Shown piece by piece: positions 35,658 to 45,800 of a DNA stretch of 64,000 bases (positions are counted from its first letter, which is position 1; the number at the start of each line of letters is the position of its first letter). The stretch lies in assembly GCA_040754375.1 (NCBI GenBank), contig JBFMCT010000009.1:1-64000 (forward strand). Direction: 5' to 3'. The translations under genes were made by a program, and so were the position numbers. Under the pieces are notes generated by a model. It searched no databases. It was not told where the DNA came from and was given only the letters and a program-made list of their open reading frames with translations. Origin of the DNA: Actinomycetota bacterium (GTDB lineage Bacteria > Actinomycetota > Acidimicrobiia > Acidimicrobiales > AC-14).

Positions 35658-37397
35658 TCAAGGCCGGCGCGCCCGGCTCTCCGTGACGGCCTGCTTCACC
35701 TTCTTCGAGATGCGCACGAGGGCCTCGTTCTGTTCGGCCCGGGTCAGCCCGTCGAGTGGTCGCCCCGGGTCCCACGTGGCCTGGTAGGCGGCGATCGGCG
35801 TCTCGTCGTAGGAGCTGGCACTGACGGGGACCCACAGGACCGTCCGCCCGCGGGTACGGGCCGCGTCCAGCAGCGGCGGGAGCTCGTTGTCGGCGATGAA
35901 GTCCGAGTCCAGGAAGTTCGGGCTCACGAGCAGGACTGCCACTCGAGCCGCGTTCAACGCCCCTTCGATCTCCTCTCGCCAGCGGGCCCCGGCGGCGATG
36001 GCGGTGTCATCCCACACGGTCATGCCGCCCGCCGTCATGTAGGGCTTGAGGTGAGTCCTCAACAGTTCGAGCCACGGCCGGTCGCGGTGGCTGTAGCTCA
36101 CGAAGACGTCGGCAGTGGGCGCCCCGCTCGGACCGGGCGCGGCCCGCCGGGTAGGGGCCGGCGGCCCGAGGGAGTAACGCTCGAACAGCCATCCGACCTC
36201 CTGGCCCGGGCTGCGCAGCTCGATCGTCTCGGGACCCTCGAAATCTTCGATCACGGCCCGGGCCAGGCGAAAGGTGCGCCGGTCCACCAGCAGCCGTTGC
36301 CCGTCGCGGGCGTGCTCCATCAGACAGGCGGCGAGGGCGACTGCTGTCCCGACGGCGGTGAAGTCCCGGACGCGGTCGGTCCCCAGCGTGCCCAGCAGCA
36401 CGGTGTCGGTGGTTACGCCCACTCCGACATCGACGAAGTCGAGCAGGGTGTTGCTCGTCTCGTCCCAGCGCCCGCGCAGCCCGTCGAATCCTTCCACGAT
36501 GGCCATGGCCGACCTGACTGCTCGTTCGCTGTGGCCCTCACCCCGGAACAGGGCCATGAGCCCGTCGCCCAGGAACTTGTTGACGAGCCCGCCGTGGGCG
36601 AGGACCGACCGGGCCAGGAGGCTCAGGAACTCGTTGAGGCGGTCGAAGGTCTGTTCGGGCCGGTCGACCACCTGGGAGAGGCGGGTGAAGCCCCGCATGT
36701 CGGCGAACAGCACCGACAGCTCCTCGTTCAGGGGCGGGCGCCGCAGTTCCTCCAGCAGCTCGGCGGGGCCGAGCCCGGCCCTCCTGGACCCGTAGAGGCC
36801 CATGTGGGCCAGCAGGTCGTCGTAGAGCTGCACGTTGCGCAGGGCCACCGCGGCGTGGGCCGTGAAGTGCTCCAGCAACGCGAGGTCCCGCCCGTCGTAA
36901 CCGCCCCCGGCCTTGTTGAGCAACTGCACTACGCCCAGGCGCTGGCCCCCGACCGCCAGCGGAGCGCAGACCATCGATGCCGTGCTCTGGCCCGTGTCGG
37001 AGTCGACACCCTTGAAGTGACCGTCCACCCCCTCGACCGCCCCCACCACGAGTGGCCGGCCCGACGTGAACACTTCGCCGGCCATGCTCCCGACGAGCGG
37101 GACGCACTGGTCGCTGTCAGGGCCCCACCGTTCGAGGAGGGCCGAGGCGTTGGCCCCGGCCACGGCGACGAACGACAGGCCCCCCTTCTCCGGGCTGTAG
37201 AGCAGCACGCTGGCATCGGGCGAGCCCGTCAGTGCGCCCGCCCTCTCGAGGACCAGATCGAGGAGCCGGTCCAGCCTGACCTCCCCGGCCAGGGCCTGCG
37301 CCGTTTCAACGAGGGCCCGCAGGTCGGCCGGGCCCAGTTCCTGACCGGGAGGAGGGGTGTCTTCGGGGGGGCGACCAGTGGCGTCGAGCGTGGCCAT
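35658..37397 (-). CDS. GAF - class III nucleotide cyclase - TIR fusion
   Basis: 579 residues. A GAF sensor domain (about 25-195: TGSPDASVLLYSPEKGGLSF, GQRLGVVQLLNKAGGG) leads into a class III cyclase homology domain (about 220-410). It keeps both metal-binding aspartates (Asp233 in FADMRGFT, Asp278 in GDGLMALF) and the Lys in NKFLGDG. However, the usual V-N-x-A-A-R transition-state motif reads VALAAC, so Asn is Ala354 and Arg is Cys358. A C-terminal TIR domain follows from residue 430 (ADVFVSYSHRDRPWLELLRT, ending about 575). The cyclase may be weak or act as a nucleotide receptor that gates the TIR domain. Convergent with another TIR gene. Confidence 0.85.
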   Translation of the reverse strand: MATLDATGRPPEDTPPPGQELGPADLRALVETAQALAGEVRLDRLLDLVLERAGALTGSPDASVLLYSPEKGGLSFVAVAGANASALLERWGPDSDQCVPLVGSMAGEVFTSGRPLVVGAVEGVDGHFKGVDSDTGQSTASMVCAPLAVGGQRLGVVQLLNKAGGGYDGRDLALLEHFTAHAAVALRNVQLYDDLLAHMGLYGSRRAGLGPAELLEELRRPPLNEELSVLFADMRGFTRLSQVVDRPEQTFDRLNEFLSLLARSVLAHGGLVNKFLGDGLMALFRGEGHSERAVRSAMAIVEGFDGLRGRWDETSNTLLDFVDVGVGVTTDTVLLGTLGTDRVRDFTAVGTAVALAACLMEHARDGQRLLVDRRTFRLARAVIEDFEGPETIELRSPGQEVGWLFERYSLGPPAPTRRAAPGPSGAPTADVFVSYSHRDRPWLELLRTHLKPYMTAGGMTVWDDTAIAAGARWREEIEGALNAARVAVLLVSPNFLDSDFIADNELPPLLDAARTRGRTVLWVPVSASSYDETPIAAYQATWDPGRPLDGLTRAEQNEALVRISKKVKQAVTESRARRP

Positions 37398-37529
37398 AAC
37401 GGTAGTCCGATCCCGTCTCCGGTCCGGGGGTCATCAGGTGACGGGGCCCGCGCCGTACGGTAAGGTCGCTGGCCAGGGGCAGGTCGGCCGCCTCGGCGCG
37501 AAGCGTCGATCGCGAAAGGCACCCGCCAC

Positions 37530-38549
37530 CTAGGACATGGGGAAGGGCCTGGACAGGAAGTCCCAGATGGCGCCGGTCGTGTCGAAGACCGGGGGCCGGA
37601 ACCAGTCGTGGCCGCCGTTGTGGACCCGGTGGCGGACCACGAGTGTCCCCGCCGTGCAGTCCTCACCCCGGAGCTGGTGGACCGGCGCTGACGGCGGGGT
37701 GGCCTGGGTCGATCGGCACCCCGCCCGGGCCGCCCAGAAGGCGAAGAACTCGTCCACCGACGCCACCGACCCGCGTTTCCTGCCTGCCCAGTCGGCCACC
37801 CGGCCTCCCCCGTAGGGCACGATCGGGTCGGCCGTGCCGGCTACCGCCATGGCCGCCACCGGCAGGGCCGGCTGGCACGCCTTCTCGAAACCTTGGCCGG
37901 CGGTCCCGCCCACGACGGCGATGGCCGCCACCCGGTCGGCGAGCTCGCAGCCCGTCCGGCCGGCCATGATCGCCCCCGCCGAGAACCCCACCACGGCCAC
38001 CCGTCGGGGCCCGGCCCCCGTCCGAGCGGTGACCTCGTCGATCAACAGCCGCAGGAACCGGACGTCGTCGGCGGCCAAGCCGGGGGCGATGGGGTCGGCC
38101 CCGGGTCGGCCGTCGTTCCATGCGCCGTGGTGGGCGTCGGGGTACACCAGCACGGTCCGGCGGCCGGCGGCCGACGCTTCGAAGCCGAAGTTCCTCATGT
38201 CGGCACCCCGGCCCCCGACCCCGTGGAGGGCGAAGACGATGGCGTTGGGGGCCTCGTCCTCCAGGCCCGGGGGGACGAACGTGGCCCACCGGCGCATCTG
38301 CCCGTCCACGTTGACCCTGTGCTGGTGGTAGCCCGCCCGCAGCGGCGGTCGCTGGGTGCCTTGCTCTGTAACGGCCGCCTCGGGCCCGGCCTCCACCTCG
38401 ACCCGCCCACCGGGCTCGGGCGCGGCCGCTTCGATCGCGCCCACGCCCGCGACCCCGACCATCAGCGCGCCGGCCAGCAGCACGACCGCGACGCGTCTTC
38501 CAATCCCCCCACCCACGGGCGCAGACTGAACCACAGTTCGGGCTGTCAT
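37530..38549 (-). CDS. Secreted esterase, PHB-depolymerase/LpqC-like alpha/beta hydrolase
   Basis: 339 residues from ATG 38549. A signal peptide or anchor (about 15-45, RRVAVVLLAGALMVGVAGVG) precedes an alpha/beta hydrolase with oxyanion HGVGGRGADM, VYPDAHHGAWNDGRPG, nucleophile VVGFSAGAIMAG, Asp in AVAGTADPIVPYGGG and His in HNGGHDWFRP. This pattern is that of extracellular polyhydroxybutyrate depolymerase / feruloyl esterase-like proteins (LpqC). It hydrolyses an ester outside the cell; the substrate is open. The divergent gene 38621 starts 71 bp away. Confidence 0.85.
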   Translation of the reverse strand: MTARTVVQSAPVGGGIGRRVAVVLLAGALMVGVAGVGAIEAAAPEPGGRVEVEAGPEAAVTEQGTQRPPLRAGYHQHRVNVDGQMRRWATFVPPGLEDEAPNAIVFALHGVGGRGADMRNFGFEASAAGRRTVLVYPDAHHGAWNDGRPGADPIAPGLAADDVRFLRLLIDEVTARTGAGPRRVAVVGFSAGAIMAGRTGCELADRVAAIAVVGGTAGQGFEKACQPALPVAAMAVAGTADPIVPYGGGRVADWAGRKRGSVASVDEFFAFWAARAGCRSTQATPPSAPVHQLRGEDCTAGTLVVRHRVHNGGHDWFRPPVFDTTGAIWDFLSRPFPMS

Positions 38550-38620
38550 GCGGCCCGCCGCTGAATTGTTACGGTTCGCGCGCGAAACCGTCGGGACATG
38601 CGGGTAACCTTCGTAACTCG

Positions 38621-40954
38621 TTGCGGACCCAGGAGGCAGACGCGGCGCCTTCAACCGAACCCGCGGTAGGGCGGCTCCAGACCGCCTCCCCAGGCCCTGG
38701 AAAGGGGCGTTCGGGGTACCGGCGCGCCCAGCCAGAGGCCGGGGGGAGAGCCGGGCGCGAAGGGTTCCTCGACGCCCTGAGGGCCATCGCCATCCTCCGG
38801 GTGGTGGCCTGGCACGCCTTCGGGGCGGCGGCCATCACCTACTTCGTGGCGGCCATGCCTGCCATGTTCTTCGTGACCGGGAGCCTCCTGGCCAAGTCTT
38901 TGGGCCGACGGGGGGCGGGCGCCGTACTGTTCGACCGGTTCCGGCGCCTCCTCGTGCCGCTGTGGCTGTTCGCGGCGGTGGCGTGGTTGCTGATGGCCAT
39001 GGCCGCCCTGTGGATGGGGACCGACCTTCCCTGGCGCCGGGCGCTGTGGTGGCTACTGCCCTTCACCGACCCGCAGGGGACCGAGTGGGAGGGCGGCTGG
39101 CTCTCGTCCCACCTCTGGTACCTGCGGACGCTGGTCTGGCTCCTGCTGGCTTCTCCGCTCCTGCTGCGCCTGGTGCGGGCGCTGCCCGCGGCCACCATGG
39201 TGGCGGCCACGGCGGCAGTGTTCGGCTTCGACCTGGTCGCCCGGTCGAGCCGCTGGCCTCTGGCCCATGATCTGACCTGGGCCCTGGGCGACCTGGCGCT
39301 CTACGGCTTGTTCATGATGGCCGGCTTCCTGCACCGCGACGGAGCGTTCAGCCGGGCCCGGGCCCGGGGGTGGGTAGCGCTGGCTGTCGTGGCCGGTCTG
39401 GCGGCCATCGCTTGGCGGCTGACCCAGCCCGTCCCCCTGGGTGTGGTCAACAACTCCCATCCCCTGCACCTGTTCGTGGGCGCGGGTTGGCTGGCCCTGG
39501 CCATGGCCGCCCAGCGCCCGCTGGCCCGGCTGGCCGAGAGCCGGCTGACAGGCCCGGCCGTGCGGGCCATCGGCCGCCGGGCGCTCACCATCTACCTGTG
39601 GCACACGGCCGCCATCATCGTGGCCGTCAACGTCCTCGAGGCCCGGAGCGTCGACGGGCCCTTGGCTTACCCCGCCGGTGTCGTGCTGCTCACCGCCCTA
39701 GGCACGATGGTCGCGGTGGCGCTGTTCGGGTGGGTCGAGGACGCGGCCGCCGGCCGCCGGTCCCGGGCAGCTTCGCCCGCCGCCCCGGGCCGCGCCCAGC
39801 GTTCTTCGGGCCTCGGCCCGCAGGTGGCGGTGGTGGCGCTGGTGTTGTCGGCTGCTGGTCTCGTCACCGTGGCCGGGGGGACAGGCGAGCCCGGTCTGGC
39901 TGGTGAGCAACGCTCGGCCCGCCGGCCCCCCATCCCCTCGAAGCCCCCACCCGCCCCGGTCTTCGGTCCCGGGGGCGCGCCGGTGGCCCCCAAGTTCGAG
40001 TCCCGTTTCGTGGCCGAGCTCGACGGGTTGCTCCGCCGGTGGGCCCGCGAGACGGGCGGCGGGGCCTCTTTGCTGGGAGTGGCCATCGGCCCCGAGGTGC
40101 GCTGGACAGGCGCCACCGGTACCCGTCCAACCGAGGGGCGTCTGGCCCGGCCGACCGACACGATCGACCTGTCGTCGCTCACCAAGCTGTTCACCGCCAC
40201 CCTGGTCCACCGGCTGGCCGACGCGGGCCTGATCGATATCGCCGCTCCGGTCCCGCCCCTCAGCGCGCTGGCTGACTTCCCGCACTGGGAGGGCATCACC
40301 GTCGAGCACCTCCTCAACCACAGCAGCGGGTTGGTCAACTATCGCGATACGGCCATCTACGAGGCTGACCCTGACTCGGTGAACAACGCCGTGACGGCCG
40401 TGGAGGCGGCCTTGGCCGAGCAGCGCTACGCCCCTCCCGGTGCCCAGCACGAGTACTCCAGCACCAACTACCTGGTGCTCGGGCTGCTGCTGGAGGACAT
40501 CACTGGGGTGCCGGTGAGCGAGCTGTTCCGGGAGGGGTTCTTCACCCCCCTGCAGATGACCAGGACGATCCATCTGGCCCCTGGCCCCGGCGAGCCCCGG
40601 GGCGCGACTTCGGGGATCGACACCACCCTGAAGGACCTGCTGGCGGCCGGGGTGGCCATCTTGCGGGACCACGCGGGCATGAGCGAGGCGTCCTACCGGT
40701 ACATGATCGGGGTCGACCCCGACAGCGGGTACGGCCCGGGGACCTTCGGGTTCTGCCCCTGCCGGGTCGACCCCGACGGGACTCCCCGCTTCTTCGGCGT
40801 CGGGTACTTCGGGGGGACCGCCACCTTGGTCTACTCGCCAGACCTCGACATGACGTTCGCCCTGGAGATGGTCGACCGGCCCCCGTCAGCCGATAGCTAC
40901 GACCCCGTCACCCGCCTCTTCGAGATGGTCATCGAGCTGGCCCGGCGGACCTAG
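38621..40954 (+). CDS. Acyltransferase 3 - serine hydrolase (beta-lactamase fold) fusion
   Basis: 777 residues. The N-terminal ~370 residues form an acyltransferase-3 (OafA-like) membrane domain with about ten helices: FLDALRAIAILRVVAWHAFG, AMPAMFFVTGSLLAKSL, GRRALTIYLWHTAAI. A Pro-rich linker leads to an exported class C beta-lactamase/D-Ala carboxypeptidase-like domain (about 455-777) with S519-x-x-K522 in SSLTK, Y612 in EYSSTNY and HLLNHSSGL. The usual YxN Asn is Ser, and the HxG loop reads YFGG, so activity may differ. Such fusions could transfer and remove acyl groups on envelope glycans. TTG 38621 is the only usable start I see. Confidence 0.8.
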   Translation: MRTQEADAAPSTEPAVGRLQTASPGPGKGRSGYRRAQPEAGGRAGREGFLDALRAIAILRVVAWHAFGAAAITYFVAAMPAMFFVTGSLLAKSLGRRGAGAVLFDRFRRLLVPLWLFAAVAWLLMAMAALWMGTDLPWRRALWWLLPFTDPQGTEWEGGWLSSHLWYLRTLVWLLLASPLLLRLVRALPAATMVAATAAVFGFDLVARSSRWPLAHDLTWALGDLALYGLFMMAGFLHRDGAFSRARARGWVALAVVAGLAAIAWRLTQPVPLGVVNNSHPLHLFVGAGWLALAMAAQRPLARLAESRLTGPAVRAIGRRALTIYLWHTAAIIVAVNVLEARSVDGPLAYPAGVVLLTALGTMVAVALFGWVEDAAAGRRSRAASPAAPGRAQRSSGLGPQVAVVALVLSAAGLVTVAGGTGEPGLAGEQRSARRPPIPSKPPPAPVFGPGGAPVAPKFESRFVAELDGLLRRWARETGGGASLLGVAIGPEVRWTGATGTRPTEGRLARPTDTIDLSSLTKLFTATLVHRLADAGLIDIAAPVPPLSALADFPHWEGITVEHLLNHSSGLVNYRDTAIYEADPDSVNNAVTAVEAALAEQRYAPPGAQHEYSSTNYLVLGLLLEDITGVPVSELFREGFFTPLQMTRTIHLAPGPGEPRGATSGIDTTLKDLLAAGVAILRDHAGMSEASYRYMIGVDPDSGYGPGTFGFCPCRVDPDGTPRFFGVGYFGGTATLVYSPDLDMTFALEMVDRPPSADSYDPVTRLFEMVIELARRT

Positions 40955-41880
40955 TCCCCTCGTCGGCCCGGGGGTTGGTGCACGGTCAGTTGGAACACGT
41001 CGGGCCGGCCGTAGTGGCCCACGGGGTCGAACTGGCGGCGAGCGGCCACCAGGTCGGCCATGTCGAGCCGGGCCGTGAGGGTCCCGGGACGCCCGATCAG
41101 GGGGCCGGCCAGCACGGTGCCGTCCGGGCCGACGACCATGGTGTTGCCCCGCGACAGCCAGTCCTCGTCGTGGCCGGGGTAGACCTCCTCCGCTCCCGGC
41201 AACGAGCGGGGCACGTCGCGCCCATGCAGGCAGGTGTTGGTCCCGACCACGAACACCCGGCCCTCTCGGGCGATGTGGCGGAGGGTGCAGGGCCACGACT
41301 CGCTGTTGTCCCACGTGGGCGCCAGCAGGATCTCGATGCCCTGGTCGTACAGGGCGGCCCGGGCCAAGGGCATGAGGTTCTCCCAGCAGGTCAGGCCGCC
41401 GACCCGGGCGAACCCCATGTCGACCACCACCAGGGTGGAAGCGTCCCCCCGGCCCCAGACCGACCGTTCGCCGCCCGTGGGCAGCAGCTTTCGGTGGACG
41501 GCTGCCACCTCGCCGTCGGGCGCGATGTAGACCAGAGAGTTGTAGAGGGTCCCCGACCGGGTGCGTTCGTTGACGCCCACCGTCACCCACACCCCCACCC
41601 TCCGGGCCGCTTTACCCACGGTGGCGGTGACCGGTCCGGGTATGTCCACGGCCTGGTCCCAGAGCCGTTCGTACCACGGCCCGTCCGACCACGGCGGCAG
41701 CCGCCAGACCCAGTCGGGGTAGCCGGGGACGATGGCCTCGGGGAAGGCGACGAGCCGGGCGCCCGCGTCAGCCGCCTCCCCGATGGTCTCCACCAGCCTC
41801 GCGACGGTGGCCTCGCGGTCCAAGAAGGCGGGGGTCGCCTGCACGGCCGCGACGACCACCTCGCCCGTGACGCCCGTCAC
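40951..41880 (-). CDS. Nitrilase / carbon-nitrogen hydrolase
   Basis: 309 residues with the full catalytic triad: Glu48 in FPEAIVPGYPDW, Lys131 in HRKLLPTGGE and Cys165 in GLTCWENLMP. The N-terminus is VVVAAVQATPAFLDREAT. The motif surroundings (PGYPDWVW, CWENLMPLAR) match true nitrilases and cyanide hydratases rather than amidases. It converts organic nitriles to acids. GTG 41880 overlaps the stop of the upstream methyltransferase (GTGA), so the two are coupled. Its 3' end overlaps the convergent fusion gene by four bases. Confidence 0.9.
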   Translation of the reverse strand: MTGVTGEVVVAAVQATPAFLDREATVARLVETIGEAADAGARLVAFPEAIVPGYPDWVWRLPPWSDGPWYERLWDQAVDIPGPVTATVGKAARRVGVWVTVGVNERTRSGTLYNSLVYIAPDGEVAAVHRKLLPTGGERSVWGRGDASTLVVVDMGFARVGGLTCWENLMPLARAALYDQGIEILLAPTWDNSESWPCTLRHIAREGRVFVVGTNTCLHGRDVPRSLPGAEEVYPGHDEDWLSRGNTMVVGPDGTVLAGPLIGRPGTLTARLDMADLVAARRQFDPVGHYGRPDVFQLTVHQPPGRRGD

Positions 41881-42728
41881 TTCGTCGCCGAGGCCACGAG
41901 CAGCTGGCAGGGGCCGACGAACCCGCCGTCGGTCTCGAACTCGGCCAGCCGAACCTCGACCTCCGCCCACGCCTGTGCCCTCGCAGGTTCGTCCAGTCCC
42001 GCCAGCATCTGGTGGAGGGCCCCGAACGACTCCCGTTCGAAGCGTGCGCACTCGGCCGCCGAGGCCATACGCACGGGTGCATCGACGGCTTGCACGTCCA
42101 CCTCGGTGAAGCCGGCCTCCTCCAGCAGGGAACCGAGCACACCGGGCGCCCCCAGGCTGAACGGGCCGGGCTGGCCCGGGGCGGGGGCCCCCAGCCCCGC
42201 CCTCTGGCGGATCACAGCCACGGGTACCGAGAAGAAGCCGTTCCTGTCGGGGGTGGAGTAGACGATGGCCGAGAATCGCCCTCCCGCCCGCAGCGCCCGC
42301 CGGATCCCCGCCAAGGCGGCCCGCTGGTCGGGGAAGTAGATCAGCCCGACGCGCGAGATGGCTGCGTCGAACGTTCCGGGGGCCAGGGCGCCGAGGTCCT
42401 CGCCGTCGGCCTCGAGGACCTCGACGTTGCTTACTCCGGCCTCGGCCGCGGCCGCCTTCGCGTAGGCGAGGATCGTCGGGGAGATGTCGGTGGCCAGGAC
42501 CCGCCCGCCCGGCCCCACCCGGCGGGCCGCGACCAGGGACTGCCCGCCTGCGCCGGCGGCGACGTCGAGCACCTGCGACCCGGCCCTCACCCCCGCTCCG
42601 TCGAGCATCAGGTCGGTCGCCGGGCCCAGCCATGCCTCCAGCGTGGGCCCCCAGCGGTGCCAGGCCTCGGCCGCGTCCTCCCACTGCCGGCGGGTGGCGG
42701 TCTTGTACAGGACAGGGTCGAAGCTCAC
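41877..42728 (-). CDS. SAM-dependent class I methyltransferase
   Basis: 283 residues. SAM-binding motif I VLDVAAGAGGQSLVAARRVG, motif II VEVLEADGEDL, and motif IV TFDAAISRVGLIYF of the UbiE/COQ5-like class. The C-terminal part (GVLGSLLEEAGFTEVDVQAV) is the usual substrate-recognition region. GTG 42728 has GAGGAGG just upstream. Substrate unknown; coupled to the nitrilase gene, so a shared pathway is plausible. Confidence 0.85.
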   Translation of the reverse strand: MSFDPVLYKTATRRQWEDAAEAWHRWGPTLEAWLGPATDLMLDGAGVRAGSQVLDVAAGAGGQSLVAARRVGPGGRVLATDISPTILAYAKAAAAEAGVSNVEVLEADGEDLGALAPGTFDAAISRVGLIYFPDQRAALAGIRRALRAGGRFSAIVYSTPDRNGFFSVPVAVIRQRAGLGAPAPGQPGPFSLGAPGVLGSLLEEAGFTEVDVQAVDAPVRMASAAECARFERESFGALHQMLAGLDEPARAQAWAEVEVRLAEFETDGGFVGPCQLLVASATK

Positions 42729-42854
42729 GATGGCCTCCTCGTGGTTGTAGGTCCACCCGGGAGGGCGCCAGGTGGGCGGTCAGGCCGGAAGATCGGCTCT
42801 GGCACATCGCCAGAAACCGCGCCGCGGGCCGCGGGGAGGGAGAATCGGGGTGTG

Positions 42855-45800
42855 ATGTCCGGTCCCCCCGAGCCGCACCTGTTCGGTCGGGACCGTCCCC
42901 TCGGGCTCCTGCGGGGCCAGCTCGGGCGACTGGTCGCAGGTGGCTCGGCGACGATCTTCGTGGCTGGGGAGGCGGGCGTCGGCAAGACCACGCTGGTGCG
43001 AGCGGCCGTCGCCGAGGCGGCCGACGCCGGGGCGCGGGTGGCCTGGGGAACGTGTGTCGACGTCGACGGCGCCCCCGGTTACTGGCCGTGGTCCCAGGCC
43101 CTGGGCGGTCTTGTGAGGCTGGTCGGCGACGAGGCCTCGCTGCGGGCCGCGGGGGAGGACGTGGCCGTGTTGGCCCACGTCGTGCGGTCGTTCGGGCCCC
43201 ATCCCCGGACCGAGCCGACGGGCCGTGACCGGTTGGTGCTCATGGACGCGGTGGGCCGCTTCGTCGGGGCGCTGGCCACCGAGGCTCCCGTCGTCGTCGT
43301 GCTCGACGACCTCCAGTGGGCCGACGAATCGTCCCTCGATCTGCTCGACTTCCTGGTCCGGTCCCCGTCGGCCGGCCCGGTCGGGGTCATCGGCGCGTAC
43401 CGCCAGGGCGAGCTGGCCGGGCCGGTAAGGGCGCGGGTCAGCCAACTGGTGGGACGGGCCGAGCACATATCGGTGCAGGGCCTCGACGCGGCCGCCTCGG
43501 CCCGGTTGGTGGAGGCGGTCACGGGACGGCCCGTCAGCCGCGCGGCCGCCGCCGCCATCCACCGGCGCACGGGTGGTCACCCGTTCTTCGTGCGCGAGGT
43601 GGCCCGGCTGATGCCGACCCTCGACCTGGACCGTACGGCCGAGGACGGCACCGCCGCGGACGGCACCGCCGCGGACGGTACCGCCGCGGACGGTACGGGG
43701 CCGGTGCCGGCGGCCGTGCGGGACGCCATCGAGCGCCGCTTGGCCATGCTGGACGAGGGGGCACGAGAGGTGCTCGCCGCCCTCGCCGTGCTCGCCGGAC
43801 CGATGGTGGTCGACGTGGTGGCGGCCGCCCTGGGCATGTCGCAGGCCGCCGTCGAGGCCGCCGCCGCGGCCGCCGTCGAGGCCGGCGTACTGACCGGGGG
43901 CGCAGGTCGGGAGGCGTTCGTCCACGACCTGTGGCGCGAGACGGTGGCGGCGGGCCTCGCTCCCGAGAAGCGGGCCGCCCTCCACCTGGCCCTTGCACCG
44001 GCCCTGGAGAGGCGCCGCCAGCGTGGGGCGGAGGTGGCTGCCGCTGACCTGGCCCGCCACTTCACGGCCGCGGTCGGCCTCGACGGGCCTGACCGGGCGG
44101 TGCACTGGACGCTGGTGGCGTCCGCCACTGACATGGCGGCCTTGGCCTTCGCGGAGGCGGCCGGCCACGTGCAGCGGTTGCGCCACGCCTTGGCCGCGGC
44201 GGCGCTCGACATCGACCACGAGCGTCTCGTGGACCTCCTGGTGGTCGAGGCCGACGCCTTGGCCCGGGCCGGCTCCACCGAGGCGGCCCGTGAGCTCCTG
44301 GGCCGGGCATCGGCCATGGCCACCTCGTCGGCCGGTCCCGACCGGGTGGCGGCCGTGGCCCTGGCTACCGCCCGCCTCGGAGCACGCTTCGCCTCGCGAC
44401 GCGACGAGGTCATTCGCCCGCTGGAGCGGGCACTAGCCGCCGTCGAGGGGGCCCACGACGTCTGGGAGGCGCGGGTGGCGGCCGCCCTCGCTCGTGAACT
44501 GGCCCACTCCGTTCCCGAGGACCGCCCTCGGGCCGGGCCGCTCAGCGAGCGCGCGCTGGTCCTCGGCCGCCGGAGCGGGGACGACGCCACCCGCCGGGCC
44601 TGCCTGCTGGCCCGCCACGACGTGCTGTGGGCGCCCGGGACAGGCCCGGAGCGGGAGGCCATCGCCCGGGAGTTGGCCGCGCTGGCGCTCTCCGCGGGCG
44701 ACCACGACGGGCACGCCGAAGCCCTCCTGCTGCTGGCCAACGCTCTGCTCGAGCAGGGTTCGTCCGCCTTCGAGGCCCCGCTGGTCGAGTGCCTGACCAT
44801 GCTGGCGGCACGAGGCCAGCCCCGCCAGCGCTACACGGTGGTGACCAGGCAGGCCTGCTTGGCCCTGTGCCGTGGTCCCCTCGAAGACGCCGACGACCTC
44901 ATCGAGGAGGCGGCCGCCCTCGGTGCTCGCATCCGCGAGCCCGATACGGCCAACGTGCGCATGTCTCAGCGCCTCGAGCTGGTACGCGCCCGAGGCCGGC
45001 CCGCGGAACTGTTGGCTTTCGCGGCCGAGGCGGTCGGCCACTGGACGGGCGCGCCGGTTCACGCCCACGGCGTGGCCGCTGGGTTCTCAGCCCGTGCCGG
45101 CGACCTCGGCGCCGCCCGCCACCACCTGGCGGCCGTCGCCGATCTGGGTACGTGGCGGGCCGACCGCTCCTACCTACGGTCCGTGTTCGTGCGGGAGCTG
45201 GCCTGGGCCGCCATCGCGGTGGACGACCGTTCCCTGGCCGCCGACCTGCTCGAAGACCTGGTGCCGCTCGGGCCCTCGTGCGGGGTGAACGGTGCGGTCG
45301 TGGCTTTCGCCGGCAGCCACGCCCATACGGCCGGCCTGCTGGCGGCCGCCCTCGGCCGGTCCGGCCAGGCTCGGGACCTCCTGGACCAGGCGGCGCGCAC
45401 CTACGACCGCCTCGGCGCCCGCATCTGGGCGGCCGAGTTGGCCCGCCACCCCTTGGTTGGCGGCCCGGTCACCGCCGGCTCGGGGACCGCCCGCGGTGCG
45501 GCCGGGATGGACGGGCGCGCCGTCATGTCCCGGCGGGGCGGGGTTTGGCACGTGTCCTTCGAGGGGCGCGACGCCACCCTCGCCCACAGCAAGGGGCTAG
45601 CCGACATTGCCCGGCTCCTCTCGGGCCATGGCCAGGAGGTCCATGTCCTCGACCTCGTCGGCTCGGCTGACCGTTCGGGGCCGGCCGGGGACGTCGTCGA
45701 CCGGCGGGGCATCGATGCCTATCGCCGGCGCCTGGCCGACATCAGCGCCGAGATCGACGAGGCCGAGCGTAACAACGACCCTGGCCGCCGGGAGTGGGCC

